Assembly (NCBI RefSeq): GCF_023156385.1
Contig: NZ_JAKZAK010000002.1
Location: forward strand, 186,001-250,000
DNA: 64,000 bases
Direction: 5' to 3'
From: Marinobacter xestospongiae
Lineage (GTDB): Bacteria; Pseudomonadota; Gammaproteobacteria; Pseudomonadales; Oleiphilaceae
Position 1 is the first letter of the stretch; each line of letters starts with the position of its first letter. Below, piece by piece: positions 27,749 to 35,512 of the stretch. The notes under the pieces are model-generated. The model ran no database searches, had not been told where the DNA came from, and worked only from the letters and a program-made list of their open reading frames with translations. Made by a program: the position numbers and the translations under genes.

Positions 27749-27783
27749 TTTTTTGGCTGTGGATGTTTTTTTGACTGTGGATG
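27749..27783. repeat. Two near-identical 17-bp direct repeats in the gdhA upstream region
   Basis: TTTTTTGGCTGTGGATG is repeated one base later with a single change (G to A at position 8). The copies are 18 bp apart and 18 bases upstream of the gdhA start codon. They could be regulatory sites or a replication-slippage duplication. Confidence 0.6.
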
Positions 27784-27827
27784 GTTATTGGAATTTGGTT
27801 GTTTTCGGGCGCAAGGGGCCCGTCCGA

Positions 27828-28214
27828 TTACTCGGGTCGGGTCACGCTGACGATCTTCAGATGCAGGATCTTGCCGCCACTCATCGGCCAGTCGATCCGA
27901 TCACCCACTGACAGCCCCAGCAATGCCGCACCGGCAGGCGCGAACACCGATACCTGGCCGGCGCCAGCGCTGGCCTGATGGGGGTATACCAGGGTCAGAT
28001 CGTGGGACTGACCGTTGCCCTCGTTGACAAAACGCACCAGCGAATTCATCGCCACCACGCCCTCGGGCAACTGGTCCGCCGGTACCAGTTCCGCCCGTTC
28101 CAGTTCTTCGGCGAGGCCCTCCAGCACATCGGAGTCACTGTCGTCCCGATCGAGCAGGGACATCAGGCGGTTGTAATCTTCTTCGGTCACCGTAATGGCA
28201 GGTAATTCAGACAT
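27828..28214 (-). CDS. rnk: Regulator of nucleoside diphosphate kinase, Rnk (GreA/GreB C-terminal fold)
   Basis: A 128-aa cytoplasmic protein. The N-terminal coiled-coil-like region (about 8-55, ITVTEEDYNRLMSLLDRD) is short and the C-terminal GreA/GreB-like domain (about 60-128) contains VAMNSLVRFVNEG, LTLVYPHQAS, and SVFAPAGAALLGLSVGDRIDWPM. This layout is that of Rnk, which binds RNA polymerase in the secondary channel but has a truncated coiled coil. The name of the family reflects its effect on nucleoside diphosphate kinase levels. It lies upstream of gdhA, same strand, with 96 bases between. Confidence 0.88.
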   Translation of the reverse strand: MSELPAITVTEEDYNRLMSLLDRDDSDSDVLEGLAEELERAELVPADQLPEGVVAMNSLVRFVNEGNGQSHDLTLVYPHQASAGAGQVSVFAPAGAALLGLSVGDRIDWPMSGGKILHLKIVSVTRPE

Positions 28215-28529
28215 AGCAATCCCTCAAACACGCAGGTTCGATAACAGGTGGATCAGCAATCGATTTGGGAAACCGATGCGGCAGTCAGCGCATCAGTCAG
28301 GCTGGAGGTTGTCGCCGAATCCGCAGCGACAACACGGATTCAGCGAAGGGAATGGCAGAGGGTCGGGCACCCGAAAAACCGGATCGCGGCGGCCCGGTTC
28401 TGGAGCAGGTTGGTAACAGTCAAACGCTTACAAAACATCTTGATCAGGGTCCGCGATCCTTTGAATAGAACCCCCAGTGTTCAAGAAGCCGGGCGACGGG
28501 TCAAGTAGCAAAGCGAACCTGTATCAATC
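28215..28529. other. Gene-free stretch of about 315 bp upstream of rnk
   Basis: No convincing coding frame on either strand; the plus-strand frames here lack start signals and family resemblance. It should hold the rnk promoter near its left end and the 3' region of the small membrane protein gene at its right end. A 7-bp hairpin (TCACCGT/ACGGTGA, 28530-28547) overlaps the end of that gene. I see no RNA gene. Confidence 0.5.
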
Positions 28530-28769
28530 TCACCGTTCTGACGGTGATGCCGGAACACGATTCAGTTCGGCACCCTGGGCTGACCGGCGAAACAGTGTCT
28601 GCCGCGCCACAGCCCAGGCCTCACCGCGCCCGACGAGCAACAGCAGCGCCAGACCACCCGGCACCAGCACCAGCACCAACAGCGGACCGATGACATAGGC
28701 GTAGATCAGTAGATAGGGCACAAGCACCACCGCCATGGCCAGGCGTTTCAGGGATTCAAAAATCGACAT
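28530..28769 (-). CDS. Small inner-membrane protein, 79 aa
   Basis: Two adjacent hydrophobic segments (about residues 10-30 and 32-48: VVLVPYLLIYAYVIGPLLVL, then VLVPGGLALLLLVG) followed by a basic cytoplasmic-looking tail. It has a GGAGGTC ribosome site before the ATG at 28769. It is divergent from a TetR gene, with two operators between them, so it is probably the regulated target. I do not recognise a family. Its small size and repressor-operator control are the main evidence that it is real. Confidence 0.6.
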   Translation of the reverse strand: MSIFESLKRLAMAVVLVPYLLIYAYVIGPLLVLVLVPGGLALLLLVGRGEAWAVARQTLFRRSAQGAELNRVPASPSER

Positions 28770-28788
28770 GATGACCTCCGGTTAAAAT

Positions 28789-28824
28789 TGAGCGCGCTCA
28801 TAATGCTAATTTGAGCACGCTCAA
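28789..28824. promoter_or_regulatory. Paired TetR-type operators
   Basis: TGAGCGCGCTCA (28789-28800, perfect palindrome) and TTGAGCACGCTCAA (28811-28824, symmetric except the centre) share a GAGC-N2-GCTC core. Their centres are 23 bp apart, close to two helical turns. They sit between the small membrane protein and the TetR gene, so binding by that regulator is likely. Confidence 0.7.
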
Positions 28825-28887
28825 TTTACAACTTATACTGACCCGGTGTTCCGCTTCACCCAACAGAACCGAAGGCCAGCAGCCACC

Positions 28888-29448
28888 ATGCCAGAACCCA
28901 GCAAACGCCAACGTACTCGCCAACAGATCCTCAACGCCGCCTGGCAACTGTTTCGCGAGCAGGGGTACCAGGACACCAGCACCCGCCAGATCGCCCGCGC
29001 CGCCGGTGTCGCTGACGGTACTGTGTTCAGTCACTTCGCTACCAAGCTGGAGCTGTTACAAGAGGGAATGCGGATTCAGATTGACCAGGTGCTGGCCGAT
29101 GCCGAGCAACAGGACCGCAGCCACAGCGCCGCCGGCCGGTTACTGCATTTCGCCGACTACCTTTACCGGTTCTACCTGGCACATCGGGAGTTCAGCCGGG
29201 AGCTGTTGAAGGAGATCGTCTGGCAGCAGGACTACTTCAGCCCGCAACTGCTGGCCTTCCGGCAACGCCTTGAAGCGGCGGACGACCACCCTGCCCCGGC
29301 CCGGGCCGAGGTGATGCTGGACTTGTACTTCATGACCCTGATCCAGGGCCTGAACCACCCCCGGCTGGAAGCCGGGGATCTGCTGGCGACCCTGGCGGGT
29401 AAAATGGAGATTCTGGGGAACGGGGTCCCCGGGCAGACAGGTCAGTAA
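28888..29448 (+). CDS. TetR/AcrR-family transcriptional regulator
   Basis: A 186-aa regulator. The N-terminal HTH is clear (RQQILNAAWQLFREQGYQDTSTRQIARAAGVADGTVFSHFATKLEL, residues about 10-55 read in blocks). The helical C-terminal ligand domain includes YRFYLAHREFSRELLKEIVW. The ATG at 28888 is preferred over the GTG at 28846, since the latter puts 14 non-homologous residues before the HTH. The paired operators upstream suggest repression of itself and the divergent small membrane protein. Inducer unknown. Confidence 0.88.
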   Translation: MPEPSKRQRTRQQILNAAWQLFREQGYQDTSTRQIARAAGVADGTVFSHFATKLELLQEGMRIQIDQVLADAEQQDRSHSAAGRLLHFADYLYRFYLAHREFSRELLKEIVWQQDYFSPQLLAFRQRLEAADDHPAPARAEVMLDLYFMTLIQGLNHPRLEAGDLLATLAGKMEILGNGVPGQTGQ

Positions 29449-29515
29449 CGTATGGCAGGGGGACAGTAAGGTAGGCAGCGACCGTCAGGAACGCCGCCTG
29501 CACTCAGCGTTCACG

Positions 29516-30616
29516 TCAGGCGCTGTCGCCCCAGCTGATGGTTCGGGGCTGGTCCTGTCCTTCGGCAAACAGATGGGCGATATCGGGCACCGCGTAGCAA
29601 CGGTCCCCCCGGCGAGGCTGACGGCGATTGAACTCGGCGTGGCTGATTCCCACCTCCCAGACATCCTCGCTTTGCCAACCCTGGGCCTTGAGCTCCACCC
29701 GCACCTCGGAGCCAATGAGGCTGACGGCCTCAATACAGAACGGGAAATGCGCCTGCTCCGACGGTTCGCTGGTCAGCCGCACTTCATGGGGCCGCAGGTA
29801 GAGCTGAGCCTCGGACCCTGACGGCGATTCCGGCAGACGGACCCAGGCGTCTCCCTGCACCAGCCGGCCTTCCTTAAGCTGGCCGGAGAATTCATTCACC
29901 TGCCCAAGAAAGTCGAACACGAACCGGCTTTCCGGTCGCGCGTACAGTTCGGTCGGTGCATTGACCTGCTCCACCCGACCATGGCTCACCACCACCACCT
30001 GGTCAGACAGCTCCAGCGCCTCCTCCTGATCGTGGGTGACGAACACACTGGTGAAATGGAACTCATCATGCAGGTTACGCAGCCAGCGACGCAGGTCTTT
30101 GCGTACCCGCGCGTCGAGGGCGCCAAAGGGTTCGTCCAGCAGCAGGATACGGGGCTTGGTGGCCAGTGCGCGGGCCAGTGCCACACGCTGTTTCTGGCCA
30201 CCGGACAGCTGGGCCGGATAGCGGTTGGCCAGGTGTGGCAGCTGGATCATCTCCAGAAGACGCGCCACCGTGGCCCGGATCTCCGGCTTTGGCGGCCGCT
30301 GCTTCTTGGGCAGGGACTCGAGGCCAAAAGCGATGTTCTGGGCCACCGTCAGATGACGGAACAGCGCGTAGTGCTGGAACACGAAGCCGACATTCCGGTC
30401 CCGGACATGAAGCTGACTGATGTCTTCGCCACCGAACAGGATGCGCCCCCGCTCGGCGCTCTCCAGACCGGCGATGATGCGCAGCAACGTGGTCTTGCCG
30501 GAGCCGGACGGCCCCAGCAGTGCGGTGATCTGCCCTTCCGGAATGGTCAGGGAGACATCATGCAGCGCCTGGAACTGGCCATAGAACTTGTTTACCTGGT
30601 CAATCTGGATACTCAT
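29516..30616 (-). CDS. cysA: Sulfate/thiosulfate ABC transporter, ATP-binding subunit
   Basis: A 366-aa ATPase driving sulfate import. Walker A is [19 protein letters not shown] near residues 33-51, the signature is [19 protein letters not shown] near 133-151, Walker B is [13 protein letters not shown] near 156-168, and the switch His is in [14 protein letters not shown]. The C-terminal TOBE-like region follows (YLRPHEVRL). It is the last gene of cysP-cysT-cysW-cysA, overlapping cysW by four bases. The N-terminus [16 protein letters not shown] is typical of CysA. Confidence 0.95.
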   Translation of the reverse strand: MSIQIDQVNKFYGQFQALHDVSLTIPEGQITALLGPSGSGKTTLLRIIAGLESAERGRILFGGEDISQLHVRDRNVGFVFQHYALFRHLTVAQNIAFGLESLPKKQRPPKPEIRATVARLLEMIQLPHLANRYPAQLSGGQKQRVALARALATKPRILLLDEPFGALDARVRKDLRRWLRNLHDEFHFTSVFVTHDQEEALELSDQVVVVSHGRVEQVNAPTELYARPESRFVFDFLGQVNEFSGQLKEGRLVQGDAWVRLPESPSGSEAQLYLRPHEVRLTSEPSEQAHFPFCIEAVSLIGSEVRVELKAQGWQSEDVWEVGISHAEFNRRQPRRGDRCYAVPDIAHLFAEGQDQPRTISWGDSA

Positions 30617-31476
30617 TTTTCCGTCCTGTGTTCCGGCTGCAGGTCCCGCTCACGGGCCTGGTGCCATTCCACAAAGCCTTTCACTGCCAGGGTCAGAATG
30701 GCAATGGCCGCCAGCAATGAGGCGCTGGCGAAGGCCCCCACAATGTTGTAGTCCTGGTACAGCAACTCGACGTGCAATGGCAGGGTGTTGGTTTCGCCAC
30801 GGATATTCCCGGACACCACCGATACCGCGCCGAACTCCCCGACCGCACGGGCATTGGTCAGTACCACACCGTAGATCAGCGCCCATTTGATGTTGGGCAG
30901 GGTGATGTGGCGGAACACCCGCCAACCGGATGCCCCCAGTACCACGCCAGCCTCTTCTTCCTGGCTGCCCTGCTGCTGCATCAGCGGAATCAGCTCCCGG
31001 GCCACGAAGGGGCTGGTGACAAACACCGTGACCATCACGATTCCGGGCCAGGCAAACATCAGTTGCAGATCGTACTGCCCCAGCCAGCTCCCCACCCAAC
31101 CGTTGCGCCCATACAGCAGCAGGTACAACAACCCCGCCACCACCGGTGAGATGGCGAACGGAATGTCGATCAGGGTGATCAGCAGTTTGCGGCCGGGAAA
31201 CTGGAAGCGGGTCACCGCCCAGGCCAGCGCCGTGCCGAACACCAGGTTCAGCGGCACCGTGACCAGCGCCACGAACAGGGTCAGGCCGATGGCGTGCAGG
31301 GTGTACTCATCCCCCAGGTTCGCCATCAGGGTTCCCCAACCAGCACTGAACGCCTGGCTGAAGATCAGCACCAGCGGAATCACCAGCAACACCAACGTAA
31401 CCGACAACGCCAGGCCGATCAGCGTCCACTTGATCAGCGGTTTCGAGCCGACCTGATGACGGGCAGATTCAGCCAT
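30613..31476 (-). CDS. cysW: Sulfate ABC transporter permease CysW
   Basis: A 287-aa inner-membrane permease with about six helices. The EAA loop is visible as EEEAGVVLGASGWRVFRHITLPNIKWAL, and the protein ends after the GAFASASLLAAIAILTLAVK helix. The VVSGNIRGETNTLPLHVELLYQDYN block is characteristic of CysW. The ATG at 31476 is one base past the cysT stop; the extension up to 31530 lies in cysT and is not used. It pairs with CysT to form the translocation pore. Confidence 0.94.
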   Translation of the reverse strand: MAESARHQVGSKPLIKWTLIGLALSVTLVLLVIPLVLIFSQAFSAGWGTLMANLGDEYTLHAIGLTLFVALVTVPLNLVFGTALAWAVTRFQFPGRKLLITLIDIPFAISPVVAGLLYLLLYGRNGWVGSWLGQYDLQLMFAWPGIVMVTVFVTSPFVARELIPLMQQQGSQEEEAGVVLGASGWRVFRHITLPNIKWALIYGVVLTNARAVGEFGAVSVVSGNIRGETNTLPLHVELLYQDYNIVGAFASASLLAAIAILTLAVKGFVEWHQARERDLQPEHRTEK

Positions 31477-31477
31477 G

Positions 31478-32356
31478 TTAGCGACCCTCCAGACGGCGCA
31501 GGAAGCGGGCCTGCCAGAGGTTGATGGCAAACAGCAGCACCAGTGAGGTCAACAGCACCACCGAGGCGATGGCACTGGCAGCGGCGTAGTCAAACTCCTG
31601 CAGCCGCACGTAGATCATCAGACTGGTCACCTCACTGACGTAGGGCATGTTGCCGGCGATGAAGATCACTGCACCGAACTCACCCAGGCTGCGGGTAAAC
31701 GACAACGCCGCACCGGTCACCAGCGCCGGCCACAGGGCCGGGAAGATCACCTTACGGAAAATGCGGCCATCGGAGGCGCCCAGGCTCATGGCCGCCTCTT
31801 CATCCTCCGGCGACAGCTCCTCCAGCACCGGCTGCACCGTACGCACCACGAAGGGAATGCTGGTGAAGGCCATGGCGACGACGATACCCACGGGGGTGAA
31901 CGCCACTTCCAGCCCCAGCTTGCTCAACCACTGACCGTACCAGCCGGTCTCGGCGAACAGAGTCGCCAGGGTAATACCAGCGACCGCCGTCGGCAGGGCA
32001 AAGGGCAGATCCACCATGGCATCCACCAGGCGCTTGCCCGGGAATTCATAGCGCACCAGCACCCAGGCCAGCAGCAGGCCAAACAGGGCGTTGAACAGGG
32101 AGGCCGCCAGGGCCGCGAGCGCAGTCACCTTGTAGGAGGCCACCACCCGCGGGTCACTGATCACAAACCAGAACTGTTGCCAGCTCATGCCAGAGGCTTC
32201 CACCACCAGACCGCTGAGGGGCAACAGCAGCACCATGCTGACGAACAGCAGCGAGATACCCAGGCTCAGGGTGAACCCGGGCAGGACCCGCTTATTGCGT
32301 TTAACGAGGAAAGGGCGCGGTGTTGCCACAGCGCCCTGGGTGACGGTTTCGGTCAC
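31478..32356 (-). CDS. cysT: Sulfate ABC transporter permease CysT (CysU)
   Basis: A 292-aa permease, partner of CysW. The EAA motif reads EEAAMSLGASDGRIFRKVIFPALWPAL, and the block VDLPFALPTAVAGITLATLFAETGW is typical. Translation starts at GTG (32356) with AGGA seven bases upstream. Nine bases separate it from the cysP stop. About six membrane helices. Confidence 0.94.
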   Translation of the reverse strand: MTETVTQGAVATPRPFLVKRNKRVLPGFTLSLGISLLFVSMVLLLPLSGLVVEASGMSWQQFWFVISDPRVVASYKVTALAALAASLFNALFGLLLAWVLVRYEFPGKRLVDAMVDLPFALPTAVAGITLATLFAETGWYGQWLSKLGLEVAFTPVGIVVAMAFTSIPFVVRTVQPVLEELSPEDEEAAMSLGASDGRIFRKVIFPALWPALVTGAALSFTRSLGEFGAVIFIAGNMPYVSEVTSLMIYVRLQEFDYAAASAIASVVLLTSLVLLFAINLWQARFLRRLEGR

Positions 32357-32365
32357 GGAGATGTC

Positions 32366-33361
32366 CTAGCGACGTTGCAGTTGGTCCAGTTTGCCGCCAC
32401 TGGCGAAGTGCGTCTGCATGGCGTTTTCCCAACTGCCGGCGATGTCCTGAATAGGCAGCAGTTTGACCTCTGGGAAGCGGTCAGCCACCTCCGCCTTGAC
32501 GGTCTCATCGTGGACCCGGTAGTTGAAGCCGGACAGCAGGCGCTGGGCCTCTTCACTGTACAGGTGCTCCAGGTAGGCCTTGGCCAGATCCAGGTTGCCG
32601 TTCTGTTCGGCGTAGTCATCAACCCAGGTCACCGGGAATTCGGCCAGGAAACTGACTTTCGGTGTCACCACCTGGTAGTCATCGCCCAGTCGGTCAACAA
32701 TGTTGAGGACTTCCGACTCGAAGGTCAGCAGCACATCACCAATACCACGCTCGATAAAGGTGGTGGTGGCACCGCGGCCGCCGCTGTCGAAGACCTTGAC
32801 CCGGCCCAGCAGGCTGGAGAGGAAGTCATCGATCCGTTCCTGGTCGTCACCAAAGGTGTCCTGAGCGTAGCCCAGCGCCGCAAGATAGGTATAGCGGGCG
32901 TTGCCGGACGTTTTCGGGTTCGGCATCACCAGATCAACGTCCTCACGGACCAGATCGTCCCAGTTCTCAATGCCTTTGGGATTGTCCTTGCGTACCAGGA
33001 AAGCCATGGTGGAGTAATACGGTGAGCTGTTGTTCGGCAGCCGCTCGGCCCAGTTCTCCGGCAGCAGGTTGCCACGCTCGTGGATGATGTCGATGTCGGT
33101 GACCTGGTTGAAGGTCACCACATCGGCCTTCAGCCCCTGGATGATGGCCTGTGCCTGACGGGAAGAGCCGGCGTGGGACTGGCGGATGGTGACATCCTCT
33201 CCCTGGGTCTCCTGCCAGTAAGCCTGGAACTGTTCGTTGTAGGCAGCGAAGAGTTCACGGGCAATGTCATAGGATGTATTCAGCAGTTCCCGGTCAGCCG
33301 CCAGCACAGGCTGTGCCGCCAGGGTGACCGCGACCGCGACACCTTTGAGAAAGTGTTTCAT
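32366..33361 (-). CDS. cysP: Periplasmic thiosulfate/sulfate-binding protein
   Basis: A 331-aa binding protein with a signal peptide (residues 1-21, QPVLAAD). Conserved blocks are TSYDIARELFAAYNEQF, SHAGSSRQAQAIIQGLKADVVTFNQVTD, LPNNSSPYYSTMAFLVRKDNPKGIENWDDLV and PNPKTSGNARYTYLAALGYA. The NNSSPYYSTMAFLVRK segment is closer to CysP than to Sbp. The ATG at 33361 is used; the ORF upstream to 33508 covers the AT-rich promoter. First gene of the sulfate operon, presumably under CysB control. Confidence 0.93.
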   Translation of the reverse strand: MKHFLKGVAVAVTLAAQPVLAADRELLNTSYDIARELFAAYNEQFQAYWQETQGEDVTIRQSHAGSSRQAQAIIQGLKADVVTFNQVTDIDIIHERGNLLPENWAERLPNNSSPYYSTMAFLVRKDNPKGIENWDDLVREDVDLVMPNPKTSGNARYTYLAALGYAQDTFGDDQERIDDFLSSLLGRVKVFDSGGRGATTTFIERGIGDVLLTFESEVLNIVDRLGDDYQVVTPKVSFLAEFPVTWVDDYAEQNGNLDLAKAYLEHLYSEEAQRLLSGFNYRVHDETVKAEVADRFPEVKLLPIQDIAGSWENAMQTHFASGGKLDQLQRR

Positions 33362-33420
33362 GGTATCTACCCCAGTCCGGTACGTGGAAAATCGTGTAAG
33401 GGCGCCTAAGCTACCAGAAG

Positions 33421-33478
33421 CACTAAAAAACGAAAAAGCATAAAATAGGATATGGTTATTTCTTTTTTGAATTGAATA
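33421..33478 (-). promoter_or_regulatory. AT-rich promoter region of the sulfate operon
   Basis: A strikingly AT-rich stretch within GC-rich DNA, 60-117 bases before cysP. On the minus strand it contains AAATAACCATATCCTATTTTATG, read here in two parts, with a plausible -10 (TATTTT) and CysB-like A/T composition. CysB binding is expected from the operon's identity but is not shown. Confidence 0.4.
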
Positions 33479-33528
33479 CCCCGCCCCGCCTCCCTGTCGT
33501 AGAGCCATGCCGTCACCGCCCTGAGGCC

Positions 33529-33552
33529 GGGCATCAGGGCATCAGGGCATCA
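33529..33552. repeat. Three tandem 8-bp repeats at the diguanylate cyclase stop codon
   Basis: GGGCATCA occurs three times in a row, and the stop codon of the cyclase (33542-33544) lies in the middle copy. Because eight is not a multiple of three, gain or loss of a unit upstream of the stop would alter the C-terminal residues. Confidence 0.75.
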
Positions 33553-35362
33553 GGCAGACGTCGTTCTTGTTGGCCTTCTTGACCCGATACATCGCCTCGT
33601 CCGCTCTGCGGATCAGATCCTGTCCCTGCTGATCTCCGCCCCGACCGGTGCAGATACCAACGCTGGCACCCACCCGCACCGCGTCTCCCGATGCCAGGGC
33701 GACAGGCCGGGTAATGGCCTCACGGAACCGCTGCCCGATCTCCAGCACACTGGCTTCCGAGGCGATGTTCTCTGTTACCACCACAAACTCATCGCCGCCA
33801 AGCCGTGCGACACAGTCACTGTCCCTCGCCTCCTGCTGAAGCCGTCGGGCAATCTCCTGCAGCAGGATGTCACCCGCTTCGTGGCCATACTGGTCGTTCA
33901 CCGGCTTGAATCCATCCAGATCAATCAGGATGACCGCTAACGGTTCATGGCGGCGCTGTGCCCGCTGCAACGCTTTTTCCAGATGGGTCATCAGACCATA
34001 GCGGTTGTAGAGCCCGGTCAGCGGGTCCTCCACCACCCGACGCTCCAGCTGTGCCTTGGCCGCTTCCAGCTCGGAAGTTCGCAGTGCAACCCGGTGCTCC
34101 AGCTCCCGTTCCTGACGCTGCAGCGCCATGACCAACTGACGCTGGGCCAGCTCCTTCTGGCGCTTGAACTCATTGAAGCGGGCAGCCAGGCCGAAGGACA
34201 GCAGGAGCATCTCGATGGCGGAGCCGATCTGGAGGCTGTAGACCGTGAGGAAGTTGGACGGTATCCAGCCCAGGTTGCGCACCGACAGCAGCGCCGTCCC
34301 CACCAGCAACAGCAGCCAGGCCAGCAGGTAGATCCGTGCGGCGGGAATCCGGTGGCGGACACCGGCCACGCCACTGGCAATCAGGAACACCGTCGTCAAC
34401 ACGCCCATGGCGGACATGATCTTCAGCGCGCCCTGCACCGGTACCACCAGGGTGATCAGGGCGGCCCCCCACCAGCAAATCACCATGACCGACAGCACCC
34501 GGTCCCAACGCGGCGCGATCCGCCGCATGTCCAGGAAGCTGCGGGCAAACATCACCGCCAAAGTCGCCGCCAGGGTATAACCGGTGGGCAGGATGCGATT
34601 GCCCCACTCCCCGACCAGACCTGGCCACAGCAGCAGCGGCCCCAATCCATTCATGCTGGACGCGGCGATGCCGAAGCTGAACACGAACAGCGAGTAAAGC
34701 AGAAAGGTGCGATGCCGGGTGCCGAGAAACAGCAGAAAATTGTAGGTACCCAATGCCACCAGCATGCCGAAGTACAGCGCCAGCCAGACATAGGCCTGAT
34801 CGCTGTCTTCGTAGAACTCGATGGTCGGCGCCAGCCGGGCGTTGAGCGTCATGCTGGCGTGGGTGGTCACCCGCAGGTACAGGGTTGCCCGTTCGCCGGC
34901 GTCGAATGACAGCGGAAACACCGGCTTGCGGTGCGCCACCACACGATCTGCGGGGGTCAGGGTGCGTCCGGAGCGCATCTGCTCAACCGTACCGTCGGTA
35001 TTGACCCGATACAGCCGGATGTCGTCCAGGTAGGCGTAGGTAAACTCAAGCATCCGATCCAGCCGCTGACTGGATCGGGATTCCACGTCGACCCGCATCC
35101 AGTAAACGTCTGGCGTATAGCCCTGGTGAAGATCCCCAGCGGCCGCCAGGCGGAAAAGCCCGGTGCCGGCACGCACTTGGTCGAAGCTCAGTTCGCCTCC
35201 CGGGTCCCTCAACAACGCGACATAGCCATCCAAGGACTGCGCCAGACCTTCATCCAGCACCAACGGGCGTTCCTCGCTCCAGGCCGACATTGCCAACAGC
35301 ACCAGCCACACCACAGCAAGGCACTGAACACCCATACCACAACCACCAGACCGCAAACGCAC
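33542..35362 (-). CDS. Membrane diguanylate cyclase: 7TMR-DISM sensor plus GGDEF
   Basis: Makes cyclic di-GMP in response to an extracytoplasmic ligand. The roughly 606-aa protein has a signal peptide, a periplasmic 7TMR-DISMED2-type domain (about 25-165, YTPDVYWMRVDVES, LEFTYAYLDDIRLY), seven helices (about 180-385), a coiled coil (about 390-440) and a GGDEF domain with intact RLGGDEFVVV near 535-544 and DPLTGLYNRYGL at its start. The start is uncertain: GTG at 35362 has AAGGGGGA just upstream, while GTG at 35392 and ATG at 35335 are alternatives. The C-terminus ends in an 8-bp repeat tract. It stands alone. An RxxD inhibitory-site motif five residues before GGDEF is absent as far as I can see. 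Confidence 0.88.
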   Translation of the reverse strand: MRLRSGGCGMGVQCLAVVWLVLLAMSAWSEERPLVLDEGLAQSLDGYVALLRDPGGELSFDQVRAGTGLFRLAAAGDLHQGYTPDVYWMRVDVESRSSQRLDRMLEFTYAYLDDIRLYRVNTDGTVEQMRSGRTLTPADRVVAHRKPVFPLSFDAGERATLYLRVTTHASMTLNARLAPTIEFYEDSDQAYVWLALYFGMLVALGTYNFLLFLGTRHRTFLLYSLFVFSFGIAASSMNGLGPLLLWPGLVGEWGNRILPTGYTLAATLAVMFARSFLDMRRIAPRWDRVLSVMVICWWGAALITLVVPVQGALKIMSAMGVLTTVFLIASGVAGVRHRIPAARIYLLAWLLLLVGTALLSVRNLGWIPSNFLTVYSLQIGSAIEMLLLSFGLAARFNEFKRQKELAQRQLVMALQRQERELEHRVALRTSELEAAKAQLERRVVEDPLTGLYNRYGLMTHLEKALQRAQRRHEPLAVILIDLDGFKPVNDQYGHEAGDILLQEIARRLQQEARDSDCVARLGGDEFVVVTENIASEASVLEIGQRFREAITRPVALASGDAVRVGASVGICTGRGGDQQGQDLIRRADEAMYRVKKANKNDVCLMP

Positions 35363-35472
35363 GTCCCCCTTCCGACCCCACCGTAGGATCACATGACCCG
35401 GCGGCGGGAAGTATAGCGGCTAAGGGATGTTTCCGGCAGGTAAGGCGACGGAATTGTCCGTCCAAAATGGTT

Positions 35473-35495
35473 CGGGGCGGCAACTCACCGCCCCG
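35473..35495 (-). terminator. Terminator-like hairpin after the phosphoesterase gene
   Basis: CGGGGCGG and CCGCCCCG pair perfectly around a 7-nt loop, 18 bases past the phosphoesterase stop. On the minus strand it is followed by AACCATTTTGG. Probably an intrinsic terminator. Confidence 0.55.
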
Positions 35496-35512
35496 CACCG
35501 GGGGGCAGAAAA

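Noticed and set aside
28248..28508. Plus-strand frame of 86 codons in the gap upstream of rnk
   Set aside because: No ribosome site, no family resemblance, high Arg content; treated as non-coding.
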